The translations under genes and the position numbers were made by a program. From positions 1 through 10,054 of the forward strand of contig CAWHQZ010000025.1 of the NCBI GenBank assembly GCA_963831645.1: a DNA stretch of 10,054 bases, in the 5' to 3' direction. Source of the stretch: CAWHQZ01 sp963831645. GTDB lineage: Bacteria > Pseudomonadota > Alphaproteobacteria > Rhizobiales > Aestuariivirgaceae. A model generated the notes under the pieces. It did no database searches. It had not been told where the DNA came from and worked only from the letters and a program-made list of their open reading frames with translations. Below are positions 1 through 7,575 of this stretch, piece by piece; position 1 is the stretch's first letter, and each line of letters begins with the position of its first letter.

Positions 1-52
1 CCCGCCATGGGGCGTGTTAGATTGGCAGCTAATCAACAGATCGTCGCCGACC

Positions 53-60
53 GGGAGGAG
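53..60 (+). promoter_or_regulatory. Ribosome binding site that selects a TTG start
   Basis: The purine run GGGAGGAG lies five bases before the TTG at 66. It is the strongest Shine-Dalgarno match in the first 100 bases. It favours the TTG at 66 over the in-frame GTG at 102, which has no comparable site upstream. The remaining bases 1-52 hold no recognisable gene. Confidence 0.55.
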
Positions 61-65
61 TTTGT

Positions 66-873
66 TTGGCACGTCGTTCAGCAACTGCCGAAAGAGCGGC
101 AGTGCAGCCGGAAGCGGTCGCCGTTTATGACCTGCACAAGAGCTTCGGAACGCTCGAGGTCCTCAAGGGCGTCTCGATGACGGCAAGAGAAGGCGACGTC
201 GTCTCGCTCATTGGCGCTTCCGGATCGGGCAAGAGTACCTTCCTGCGTTGCATCAATTTTCTCGAAATGCCAACTCGCGGAAGGATTGTCGTCGCAGGCG
301 AGGAAGTGAAGCTCAAACCCGTGCGCGACGGCAGTGTCGGTCCCCGCCGATCAGCGGCAGCTGGAACGAATCCGCACACAGCTTGGCATGGTGTTCCAGA
401 GTTTCAATCTGTGGCAGCACATGACTGTGCTGGAAAACGTCATCGAGGCCCCGGTGCACGTGCTCAAACTTGCAAAGGCGGCGGCCGTCGAACGAGCCGA
501 AGCATTGCTGAACAAAGTCGGCCTCTACGAGAAGAAGGACCAGTACCCGGCGTTCCTGTCCGGCGGTCAACAGCAACGGGCGTCGATCGCCCGCGCCCTG
601 TGCATGGAACCCAAGGTCATGCTGTTCGATGAGCCGACCTCGGCGCTCGATCCGGAGCTCGTCGGCGAGGTCCTGAAGGTGATCCGCGACCTCGCCGAAG
701 AAGGGCGAACGATGATACTCGTAACCCATGAAATGAACTTCGCGCGCGGCGTGTCCAGTCACGTGATTTTCCTGCACCGGGGGCTGATCGAGGAGGAGGG
801 CCCACCCTCCCGGGTGTTCGACGATCCCAAAAGTGAGCGGTGCCGCCAGTTCACCAAAACCAAGCAGCATTAG
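66..873 (+). CDS. Polar amino acid ABC transporter ATP-binding protein (HisP/GlnQ type), frameshifted
   Basis: This is the cytoplasmic ATPase that would power the amino acid importer encoded just downstream. The first frame (66 to about 341) carries the Walker A motif GASGSGKST at residues 50-58. The second frame (about 343-873) carries the Q-loop (VFQSFNLW), the signature LSGGQQQR, Walker B with D-loop (MLFDEPTSALDP) and the H-loop (VTHEM). The two halves are in different frames. Removing one C from the CCCC run at 342-345 joins them as ...GSVGPADQRQ... and gives a protein of about 268 residues, close to the 250-260 usual for HisP-like ATPases. As written, neither half is a functional ATPase: the upstream frame lacks Walker B and the downstream frame lacks Walker A. 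Sequencing error is the simpler reading because both halves are fully conserved. The family call is firm; the exact amino acid substrate is not known. Confidence 0.85.
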
Positions 874-946
874 GGTGTGTGCTCATGGATTTGGTCCCGT
901 CAGTAATTCACGCCCAGAGTATGTAACGTCTGCAAGGAGACAGCTC

Positions 947-1741
947 ATGAGTGACGTTTTCAAGTTGGCGGCGGCAGCGGTGTTTGCCCTGGCTGTGGGG
1001 GCCGGCGCCGCACAGGCCGATCTCAAATTCGGCATCGCGCCGGAACCCTACGCGCCGTTCACGTCCAAAGACACTTCCGGCAAATGGGTCGGCTGGGAAG
1101 TCGACCTCATGGACGCGGTGTGCAAACACCTGAACGAAAAGTGTGAAATCGTGGAGGTGGCGTGGGACGGCATCATTCCTGCCTTAACGTCCAAGCAGAT
1201 TGACCTGATCTGGAACTCCATGTCGATCACCGAAGAGCGCAAGAAAACCATCGACTTCTCGAACTTCTACTACAACACACCCGCCTTCATCATCGGCGCA
1301 AAAGACGGCGATCTCGACATCTCGCCCGAACATCTCAAGGGCAAGGTGATGGGCACTCAGGTCTCGACCACCCACGAGCGGTACCTGCAGAAGTACTTCG
1401 GTGCCGGTTCGGAGATAAAGACTTATCAAACGCAAGATGAGGCCAACAACGATCTGGCAGCCGGCCGTCTCGACTATGTGCAGGCCGACGGTGCGGCGCT
1501 CACCAACTTCCTCAAAACCGACCAGGGCAAGGCTTGCTGCGAGCTGAAGAGCGCGGTTCCGGACGATCCGGAAATTCTGGGCTTAGGGGCGGGCGCCGGC
1601 ATCCGCAAGGAGGATACGGCCCTCAAGGAGAAGATCAATGGAGCTATTGCGGCGCTCGCGGAGTCGGGTGAAATCGCAAGGATCACCGACAAGTATAAGG
1701 AGTTGAAGGGGCAGATCATCCTACCATCGGTGTCACAGTAG
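947..1741 (+). CDS. Periplasmic polar amino acid binding protein (HisJ/LAO-like, SBP_bac_3)
   Basis: This 264-residue periplasmic receptor captures an amino acid and delivers it to the permease pair downstream. The ATG at 947 is chosen because AAGGAG lies eight bases upstream and a signal peptide begins there: a hydrophobic stretch at residues 6-22 with probable cleavage after AQA (residue 24). The mature protein starts DLKFGIAPEPYAPF, typical of the family. Residues 91-100 hold the family signature SMSITEERKK, whose Arg98 matches the ligand carboxylate-binding Arg77 of HisJ. An aspartate in the later VQADGAA segment matches HisJ Asp161. Cys59 and Cys66 (CKHLNEKC) have the same spacing as the HisJ disulfide, which points to the basic amino acid branch (histidine, lysine, arginine, ornithine or an opine-like derivative). 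The gap from the ATPase stop is 73 bases. The family is sure; the ligand is not. Confidence 0.92.
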   Translation: MSDVFKLAAAAVFALAVGAGAAQADLKFGIAPEPYAPFTSKDTSGKWVGWEVDLMDAVCKHLNEKCEIVEVAWDGIIPALTSKQIDLIWNSMSITEERKKTIDFSNFYYNTPAFIIGAKDGDLDISPEHLKGKVMGTQVSTTHERYLQKYFGAGSEIKTYQTQDEANNDLAAGRLDYVQADGAALTNFLKTDQGKACCELKSAVPDDPEILGLGAGAGIRKEDTALKEKINGAIAALAESGEIARITDKYKELKGQIILPSVSQ

Positions 1742-1795
1742 CCTGTGCGGTTCTTGCCGGCGGTGTGATTAAACCCAGCCGGAAAATACGATAAT

Positions 1796-1826
1796 GCCGC
1801 GTCCGGCTCAGGTAGCCGGACGTGGT
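1796..1826 (+). terminator. Hairpin after the binding-protein gene (attenuating terminator or mRNA-stabilising stem)
   Basis: A perfect nine-base inverted repeat, CGTCCGGCT (1800-1808) and AGCCGGACG (1814-1822), encloses a five-base loop. It can be extended by G-C and G-U pairs to about 13 base pairs and is followed by TTTCT. The T-tract is short, so termination would be partial. The position between a binding-protein gene and its permease genes fits the known pattern in which such stems raise binding-protein mRNA over permease mRNA, as in malE-malF. Confidence 0.6.
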
Positions 1827-1851
1827 TTCTGATGGGTGCGAACGCGGCGCA

Positions 1852-2565
1852 ATGTCGGACATCTTGGGAGACTTCGCATTTGGCGACAAGGGCTACGGCG
1901 ATGAGCTCCTCCGCGGCACGTTCCTGACGCTGCAGATTTCGTTTTTTGCCTACGCGATCGGGCTGCTAATTGGTCTCGCCGGCGCCATGGGCAAGCTCGG
2001 CGGGAGTCGGATCACGCGCGGGCTGCTCAACTTCTACACGACCTTTGTACGTGCCTCGCCCGAACTTGTCATCATTCTGCTGATCTACTACGCCGGCACC
2101 AGCGCGTTGAACCAGCTGCTTGCGCACTACGACTTCAAGGCCATTGCGGTGAGCGGCTTCATGGCGGCGGTTGGGGTTCTCGCCTTCACGCAGGGTGCCT
2201 ATGCCACCGAAGTCCTAAGGGCGGCCATTCAGGCGATCCCGGTGGGCCAGATCGAAGCCGCCAAGGCTTTTGGGATGTCGTCGTGGCAAAGGCTCACCAG
2301 AATCATCGTGCCGGCCATGATGCCGCTCGCCATTCCGGGTATGGCCAACCTGTGGCTCATTGTAACGAAGAGCTCTTCGCTCATTGCGGTCGTGGGGTAT
2401 ACCGAACTGCTGCTTGCCACCCGCCAGGCAGCGGGCAACACCAAGCACTATCTCGCGTTCTACAGCGTTGCAGCGCTGGTCTATCTGCTCGTCACGCTCG
2501 CATCCAACCAAGCCTTCAGCCGCATCGAGACATATTTCCGGCGCGGCATGCCGAAACTCGGCTGA
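1852..2565 (+). CDS. Amino acid ABC transporter permease, HisQ type
   Basis: This 237-residue inner-membrane protein is one of two permease subunits of the amino acid importer. Hydrophobic segments near residues 23-46, 70-90, 99-120, 155-182 and 203-220 predict about five transmembrane helices, usual for the HisQ/HisM group. The RGTFLTLQIS start of the BPD_transp_1 domain is at residues 21-30. The cytoplasmic EAA loop that docks on the ATPase is at about 133-156, with the core EAAKAFGMSSWQ and a following IIVPAMMPLAIP. The ATG at 1852 is preferred over the in-frame GTG at 1822 because the GTG lies in the right arm of the upstream hairpin. No strong ribosome binding site is visible for either start. 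The next permease begins 10 bases after the stop, so the two are surely co-transcribed. Confidence 0.88.
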   Translation: MSDILGDFAFGDKGYGDELLRGTFLTLQISFFAYAIGLLIGLAGAMGKLGGSRITRGLLNFYTTFVRASPELVIILLIYYAGTSALNQLLAHYDFKAIAVSGFMAAVGVLAFTQGAYATEVLRAAIQAIPVGQIEAAKAFGMSSWQRLTRIIVPAMMPLAIPGMANLWLIVTKSSSLIAVVGYTELLLATRQAAGNTKHYLAFYSVAALVYLLVTLASNQAFSRIETYFRRGMPKLG

Positions 2566-2575
2566 AGGGATACCC

Positions 2576-3286
2576 ATGGACTGGCTCACGCAATACATGG
2601 TCTGGGACTGGGTGCCGAAATACGCAGCTCTGCTGACCAGCGGCCTGCGGATCACCATAAGTCTGCTCGTCTTTTCGGTGATATTCGGCATGGTCCTCGC
2701 CATACCGCTGGGACTTTTCCAGGCAACCGGACCGAGATGGCTTGCCGTGCCGGCGCGTGCATTCTGCACGTTCATCCGCGGCACGCCGCTGCTCGTACAG
2801 ATATGGCTGCTCTATTACGGTTTCGGCTCGCTGTTCCCGCAAATTCCCGGGATCAGGCAGAGCATCTTTTGGCCGATCCTGCGCGAGGGCTACTATTATG
2901 CCTTGTTCGCGCTCACGATCAGTTTCGCAGGCTACGAGGGGGAGGTGATGCGGGGCGCTTTCCTTGCCGTCCCGAAGGGCGAGCTCGAGGCTGGTAAAGC
3001 CTTCGGAATGTCGCGCTGGGGCGTATTGCGGCGCATTTGGCTGCCGCGCGCGATAAGGCTCGCCCTGCCCACGCTTGCCGGGGAAACCGCGCTGCAGCTC
3101 CAGGCAACACCGCTCGCCGCCACGGTGACGGTGCTCGATCTGTTCGGAGTTTCGAACAAGATCAGGCAGGATACTTTCCGCGTATACGAACCCCTACTGC
3201 TTGTCCTCGCGATCTATGTCACACTCTATTTCTTCATCGTATGGGCTTTTCGCTGGTATGAAACGCGAATTCCACAAAGGAAATGA
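2576..3286 (+). CDS. Amino acid ABC transporter permease, HisM type
   Basis: This 236-residue protein is the second permease subunit, pairing with the HisQ-like protein to form the channel. Residues 21-30 read TSGLRITISL, the standard domain start. The RGTPLLVQIWLLYYG segment at 68-82 is characteristic of the family. The EAA loop is at about 136-158 (core ELEAGKAFGMSRWG, then IWLPRAIRLALP). The chain ends in a short basic tail. The ATG at 2576 has GAAGGGA at 2564-2570, overlapping the stop of the previous gene. The frame stays open upstream to 2384, but that part overlaps the conserved C-terminus of the HisQ-like gene and is a shadow. Family and role are firm; the substrate follows the binding protein. 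Confidence 0.9.
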   Translation: MDWLTQYMVWDWVPKYAALLTSGLRITISLLVFSVIFGMVLAIPLGLFQATGPRWLAVPARAFCTFIRGTPLLVQIWLLYYGFGSLFPQIPGIRQSIFWPILREGYYYALFALTISFAGYEGEVMRGAFLAVPKGELEAGKAFGMSRWGVLRRIWLPRAIRLALPTLAGETALQLQATPLAATVTVLDLFGVSNKIRQDTFRVYEPLLLVLAIYVTLYFFIVWAFRWYETRIPQRK

Positions 3287-3325
3287 CGGCCTGACCTGGG
3301 ACCGGCCCTGAATGACCGTCAAAGC

Positions 3326-3333
3326 AAGGGAGG
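3326..3333 (+). promoter_or_regulatory. Ribosome binding site fixing the start of the polyamine-type binding protein
   Basis: AAGGGAGG lies five bases before the ATG at 3339. It falls inside the reading frame that opens at the ATG at 3312, and the signal peptide begins at 3339. Together these show that 3339 is the true start and 3312 is not. Confidence 0.7.
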
Positions 3334-3338
3334 AAATC

Positions 3339-4391
3339 ATGAAGTTATTGCAATCAGCGCCGCTTCTCGTCGCGGCCCTAGTTGCCGTCGGCAACCTCGG
3401 TCAGGCGGAGGCAGCGGAGAAGATCGTCGTTGCCAATTTCGACAACTACATGCCGAAAGACCTGCCGGCAAAGTTCACGGCGGATACCGGTATCGAGGTT
3501 GAAATCGCCGTTCAGGCGACGAACGAAGAGATCATGGGCAAGCTCACGGCGGGCGGGGGTAAGGGATACGATGTCGTGTTCGTTTCCTCGCCCTTCGCTG
3601 AAGTGCTCGACAAACTCGGCATCAGCGCGAAGATCGATCATTCGAAGATCCCGAACTTGGCCAATCTCTATCCGGAGGCCAACTCCCTGCAGCATGATCC
3701 CGGCAACAAATACTCAGTGCCCTATACCTGGGGAACCACCGGGATCTGCTACCGCTCCGACCTGGTGAAGAGCGAGCCACAGAGCTGGAACGATATCCTC
3801 AAACCCGCCGATGACGTCAGGGGCAAGCTTACCATGCTTTCGACCGACCGTTGGCTCATGGCGGCGGCATTCCTCGCCATGGGCAAATCCGTGAATTCGG
3901 TCGATCAGGCGACACTCGATGCCGCCAAGACGCAACTGACCGAAGCCAAGAAAAACATTCTCGCATACGACGATACTACCTTCTTCGCAAAACTCGTATC
4001 CGGTGAAGCAAGCCTCACCCATGCCTGGGACGGCTGGTGCAACTACGGCATCGCCGAAAACGACAAGATCAAATACGTCATACCCAAGGAAGGTTCCGAC
4101 CTTTGGGTGGACACCATGGTCGTCACCGCAGCTTCCGAGCATAAGGACGCAGCGCACAAGTTCATCGACTATGTCCTGAAGGCCGATACCGCCAAATGGG
4201 TGGTCGAGAATATCATGTACAAGTCGCCCAACAAGGCCGGCATGGATGCCATCGACCAGGCCATGCTGCAGAAATTCCCGAACATGGGTATCGCGCCGGC
4301 CGAGCTGCTCAAATTCGAGCAGATGCGCGATCTCGGAGACGGGCAGAAGGCGTTTTCAAAGACCGTTACGGAGATTCTCGCCGCTCAGTAG
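3339..4391 (+). CDS. Periplasmic binding protein of the spermidine/putrescine family (PotD/PotF-like)
   Basis: This 350-residue periplasmic receptor belongs to the extracellular solute-binding family 1, polyamine branch. Residues 1-25 form a signal peptide (one Lys, then a hydrophobic core, with probable cleavage around AEA). The fold landmarks are in order: FDNYMPKDL (34-42), YDVVFVSS (77-84), VPYTWGTTGICY (127-138), HAWDGW (228-233) and WVDTM (256-260). Compared with E. coli PotD from memory, Asp170, Trp230, Trp256 and Asp258 match the polyamine-binding Asp168, Trp229, Trp255 and Asp257. Trp34 is replaced by Phe, and the Glu171 position is not acidic (the segment reads TDRWLM). The ligand may therefore be a polyamine or a related cation with a different second amine. 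A strong terminator follows, separating this gene from its permeases. Confidence 0.88.
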   Translation: MKLLQSAPLLVAALVAVGNLGQAEAAEKIVVANFDNYMPKDLPAKFTADTGIEVEIAVQATNEEIMGKLTAGGGKGYDVVFVSSPFAEVLDKLGISAKIDHSKIPNLANLYPEANSLQHDPGNKYSVPYTWGTTGICYRSDLVKSEPQSWNDILKPADDVRGKLTMLSTDRWLMAAAFLAMGKSVNSVDQATLDAAKTQLTEAKKNILAYDDTTFFAKLVSGEASLTHAWDGWCNYGIAENDKIKYVIPKEGSDLWVDTMVVTAASEHKDAAHKFIDYVLKADTAKWVVENIMYKSPNKAGMDAIDQAMLQKFPNMGIAPAELLKFEQMRDLGDGQKAFSKTVTEILAAQ

Positions 4392-4439
4392 CGTCCTGGC
4401 GGCCTCCCGGGGCAATGGCAGCCCGGGCCACTTCTCGAT

Positions 4440-4469
4440 GACGGCCGGGATCGACCCGGCCGTCTTTTT
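4440..4469 (+). terminator. Strong rho-independent terminator
   Basis: A perfect ten-base G+C-rich stem, GACGGCCGGG (4440-4449) and CCCGGCCGTC (4455-4464), with loop ATCGA, is followed directly by TTTTT (4465-4469). It sits 48 bases after the binding-protein stop and about 36 bases before the permease start. Permease expression must rely on read-through or on a promoter not visible in the short remaining gap. Expected effect: far more binding protein than permease. Confidence 0.9.
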
Positions 4470-4505
4470 CGGGACTCATCGGTATTGTCGGCACATGAAC
4501 GCGTG

Positions 4506-5369
4506 ATGAGCGCATCCGGACTGCAACGGACCGCGCTTTTGATGATGCTGCCGGGCCTCGGCTGGCTTGCATTCTTCATGGTCGCGCCCTGTCTAGTCGT
4601 TTTCGGGCTCGCATTCTTCGAGCGCGGCGTCTACGGCGGCATCGACTTCGACGCCCCGACACTCGAGAATTTCGCAAGGGCGACCGACCGGCTCTATTTC
4701 ACGATTCTGATCGGCTCCGCCCGCATCGCCATCATCGCGACGGCCGTCTCGATCCTCATTGCCTATCCGGCGGCCTATGCGATCACGCGGGCAACGCCCA
4801 GCCGGCAGAACGCCCTGCTGGTGCTGGTGATGCTGCCGTTCTGGTCGAACTATCTCATCCGCACCTATGCATGGATGGTCCTGCTCAACCGTCAGGGTGT
4901 CATCAATGAAACGCTCGGCTGGCTCGGGCTCGTGCACGAACCCCTTGACCTCCTCTACAACGAATTCGCCGTCGTCCTGGGGCTTGTCTACAACTATTGC
5001 CCATTCGTTATCCTGGCCGTCTATTCGGCACTGCAGCGACTCGATTTGTCTTTTGCGGAAGCCTCCCGCGATCTGGGAGCCGGAGCGTGGCAGACGTTCT
5101 TCCGGATAACCCTGCCGCTGACCATGCCGGGCGTGGCAGCGGGCGGTGTCTTTGTTTTCGTCCTGTCGATCGGCAACTTCATCACTCCCGACCTGCTTGG
5201 TGGAGGACGCATGCAAATGGTCGGCAACCTAATCTATGACCAGTTTCTGATCGCCCGTGATTGGCCATTCGGAGCCACCCTGTCGCTCATCCTCATTGGC
5301 GTCATGATGGTCCTGCTGTTTGCGCAGGCGCTCGCCGCCGGTCGCACCCGCGGAGCAATTCATGCCTAA
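4506..5369 (+). CDS. Polyamine-type ABC transporter permease, PotB family
   Basis: This inner-membrane permease subunit has 287 residues from the ATG at 4506. It has six predicted helices, near residues 8-37, 66-93, 103-126, 154-175, 208-232 and 256-277. The cytoplasmic EAA loop is at about 178-207 (core DLSFAEASRDLGAGAWQTFF, then ITLPLTMPG), and the GNFITPDLLGGG segment at 223-234 is typical of PotB/PotH. The start is uncertain: an in-frame TTG at 4485 and GTG at 4503 also lie in the gap, and none has a clear ribosome binding site. ATG is preferred because the protein then begins just before the first membrane helix. It overlaps the following PotC-like gene by eight bases, indicating translational coupling. 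Confidence 0.88.
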   Translation: MSASGLQRTALLMMLPGLGWLAFFMVAPCLVVFGLAFFERGVYGGIDFDAPTLENFARATDRLYFTILIGSARIAIIATAVSILIAYPAAYAITRATPSRQNALLVLVMLPFWSNYLIRTYAWMVLLNRQGVINETLGWLGLVHEPLDLLYNEFAVVLGLVYNYCPFVILAVYSALQRLDLSFAEASRDLGAGAWQTFFRITLPLTMPGVAAGGVFVFVLSIGNFITPDLLGGGRMQMVGNLIYDQFLIARDWPFGATLSLILIGVMMVLLFAQALAAGRTRGAIHA

Positions 5370-6141
5370 GGCCCTGCGAACGCACTTGGGTCTGATGTTC
5401 GTCTTTCTCTACGCACCGATCGTCATGCTGATGGTTTTGAGCTTCAACGAGGCAGGTCTGCCTACCGTTTGGACCGGATTTTCGTTTGCGTGGTACGGGA
5501 AGCTCGCCCACAGTCCAGACATCATCAAGTCGGCATTGAACTCCCTCATCGTCGCCGTAGCGTCGACCGCAATCGCAACGGTGCTCGGAACCTTGCTGGC
5601 CGTCGGGGTGGAACGGAGACGAGCTTCGGCGGCGGCTGATGCGTTGCTGTTCGCGCCCATGATCATTCCAGACGTAGTGCTCGCCATCGCACTTCTTTCA
5701 TTCTTCACGATGCTCGAATTCACGCTCGGTCTTCACTCGATCATCATGGCGCATGTGGTGTTCAACGTCGCCTTCGTCTGCGCCGTCGTGCGAGCCCGCT
5801 TGCGCAATTTCGATTGGTCGCTGGTGGAAGTGTCGGCCGATCTCGGCGCCAGCCAGACGACTACGTTTCGGCGTATCATCCTGCCACTCATCGCTCCGGC
5901 CGTCGTTGCCGGCGCCATGCTCGCGTTCACACTGTCGATCGATGAGTTCATCATCGCTTTTTTCACCGCCGGGGCAGGGCAGGCTTCCACCACTCTGCCC
6001 ATGCGGATTTATTCGATGCTGCGCTTCGGAGTGACGCCCGAGATCAACGCCATGGCGACGATCATCATGGCGCTGAGCTTCGCCATGGTTCTCATGTCGC
6101 AACGGGTAGATCGCGGAGCCTTGACCGGGGGTCGATCTTGA
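5362..6141 (+). CDS. Polyamine-type ABC transporter permease, PotC family
   Basis: This 259-residue inner-membrane protein is the partner of the PotB-like subunit. It starts with the short MPKALRTHLG leader and helix 1 (residues 10-27, ending YAPIVMLMVLSFN, the usual PotC/PotI start). Further helices lie near 58-82, 96-118, 125-145, 178-200 and 229-246. The EAA loop is at about 152-180 (core LVEVSADLGASQTTTFR, then IILPLIAPA), followed by the conserved SIDEFIIAFF at 192-201. The ATG at 5362 overlaps the PotB stop and is served by GGAG at 5352-5355. The frame opens earlier at 5320, but that stretch lies inside PotB. No ATPase gene follows; 33 bases later a glycosyltransferase begins. Confidence 0.9.
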   Translation: MPKALRTHLGLMFVFLYAPIVMLMVLSFNEAGLPTVWTGFSFAWYGKLAHSPDIIKSALNSLIVAVASTAIATVLGTLLAVGVERRRASAAADALLFAPMIIPDVVLAIALLSFFTMLEFTLGLHSIIMAHVVFNVAFVCAVVRARLRNFDWSLVEVSADLGASQTTTFRRIILPLIAPAVVAGAMLAFTLSIDEFIIAFFTAGAGQASTTLPMRIYSMLRFGVTPEINAMATIIMALSFAMVLMSQRVDRGALTGGRS

Positions 6142-6174
6142 GGTCTAGAAGCCGGCCCACAACAGGAGGCCCAC

Positions 6175-7575
6175 ATGGCCCGGAAGGCAAGACCTGCTGC
6201 CAGAGGAACAAGTAAATCCACGACGGGTAGAACGCGGAAGCCTGTACGCGGCAAAACACGAAAAGTACGCAGGAAGCAGGGCAAGCTTATCGCCTTCTTT
6301 CCCGAAGCGGCGTTCGGGCCGGCGCTTAACTCGGTCGGCATCGCCCAGGCGGTCGAAAAACTCGGGCACAAGGCGGTGTTCCTCTCCGACCCGGGGTTCC
6401 TCGAGGTGTACAGGGGCTACGGCTTCGAGGCCCATCCGGTCAATCTGTCCGAGCCCATGCCGCCCGAAGAAATGGCCAGCTTCTGGACCGAATTCATAAA
6501 CGGTCACATCCCGAACTTCCGCAAAAGTCCGTTTGACCAAATCGACAACTATGTGAAGGACTGCTGGCAGGCCATTGTCTCGACGGCGAAGTGGGCGGAG
6601 AAGGACCTGCCGGAGGTGCTGGCACGGCTCAAGCCGGACGTGGTCTGCGTCGATAATGTCATTCTCTTTCCGGCGATCAAGAAGTATACCCGCGAAGCGG
6701 GTCGGCCATGGGTGCGCATCATCTCATGCTCCGAGAACGAGATCGAGGACCCCGAGATACCTCCGCACCTGTCAGGCCTGGCGCAGAATGACAAGGCAGG
6801 ATTTGCGCGGTTCCGCGAACGCTTCAACGAGGTGATCAAGCCAATTCACGACGACTTTAATTCATTTCTCGTCTCGCGCGACGAAGCGCCATATCCGCTC
6901 GGCCAGTTTTTCGAAGCCTCGCCCGATATGAACATTCTGCTGTACCCGACGCCGGTGAAGTTCAAACGCCGGCACAAACTTCCCGCTGCGAAGTTTCGTT
7001 ACCTGGAAGGTTGTGTGCGCAAGGAAAAGCCGTACCAGTTGCCGAAGTTTGGCAGACACAATGACAAGCCTCTGCTCTATGTGAGCTTCGGATCACTGGG
7101 GGCAGGCGATGTCGAGCTTCTCAAGAGGCTGATCGCGCTCCTCGGCCGCATGCCGGTGCGCGCTCTCGTGAACGTCGGTGATTACCGCGACCGGTACTCC
7201 GAAGTCCCTGACAATGTCATCATGGACAGCTGGTTTCCGCAGCCTTCGGTGATCCCGCGGGTCGATGCAGTCATTCACCACGGCGGCAACAACTCGTTCA
7301 CGGAGTGCCTCTATTTCGGCAAGCCGGCGCTCATCATGCCTTATGTATGGGACGGTCATGACAATGCGACGCGGGTCGCGGAAACCGGGCACGGCTTCAA
7401 GTCGCACCGCTACGACTGGACCGACGAGGAGCTAACGGCGAAGATCAACGCCATGATCAGCGACAAGAAGATGAAGGCAAAGCTCAAGAGAACGTCGAAG
7501 TACATGCGCGCCAGGCCCGGACCAAAGAAGGCGGCGGCGATCCTCGACCGGCTGGCGCGCGGGGCGGCGCCATGA
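6175..7575 (+). CDS. GT-B fold glycosyltransferase, MGT/UDP-glucuronosyltransferase-like, with a polybasic N-terminal tail
   Basis: This 466-residue protein probably moves a sugar from a nucleotide-sugar to an unknown acceptor. The ATG at 6175 has a perfect AGGAGG at 6164-6169. Residues 1-37 hold about 16 Lys/Arg and no acidic residue. The N-terminal Rossmann half then begins (KLIAFFPEAAFGPALNSVG, 37-55), matching the first strand and glycine turn of GT1 enzymes. The C-terminal half carries PLLYVSFGSLGAG at about 299-311. From residue 368 it carries HHGGNNSFTECLYFGKPAL, then P(Y)VWDGHDNA, which is the GT1 donor-binding signature. No signal peptide or membrane helix is seen, so it should be cytoplasmic. 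The basic tail could bind membrane phospholipid or nucleic acid, but this is a guess. Its stop overlaps the next start as ATGA. Acceptor and donor sugars cannot be read from the sequence. Confidence 0.8.
   Translation: MARKARPAARGTSKSTTGRTRKPVRGKTRKVRRKQGKLIAFFPEAAFGPALNSVGIAQAVEKLGHKAVFLSDPGFLEVYRGYGFEAHPVNLSEPMPPEEMASFWTEFINGHIPNFRKSPFDQIDNYVKDCWQAIVSTAKWAEKDLPEVLARLKPDVVCVDNVILFPAIKKYTREAGRPWVRIISCSENEIEDPEIPPHLSGLAQNDKAGFARFRERFNEVIKPIHDDFNSFLVSRDEAPYPLGQFFEASPDMNILLYPTPVKFKRRHKLPAAKFRYLEGCVRKEKPYQLPKFGRHNDKPLLYVSFGSLGAGDVELLKRLIALLGRMPVRALVNVGDYRDRYSEVPDNVIMDSWFPQPSVIPRVDAVIHHGGNNSFTECLYFGKPALIMPYVWDGHDNATRVAETGHGFKSHRYDWTDEELTAKINAMISDKKMKAKLKRTSKYMRARPGPKKAAAILDRLARGAAP

Noticed and set aside
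313..870. Minus-strand open frame of 185 residues opposite the ATPase
   Set aside because: It is antisense to conserved ATPase motifs and has no family resemblance.
334..873. A separate gene starting at the GTG at 334
   Set aside because: It has no ribosome binding site and would be an ATPase lacking Walker A. A one-base indel in the CCCC run explains it better.
4401..4429. Second hairpin (CCCGGG repeats at 4406-4411 and 4422-4427) before the terminator
   Set aside because: The stem is only six base pairs with a ten-base loop and no T-tract; the adjacent terminator explains the region.
4593..5216. Minus-strand open frame of 207 residues opposite the PotB-like gene
   Set aside because: It mirrors codon bias in the real gene; it is highly charged with no motif and no ribosome binding site.
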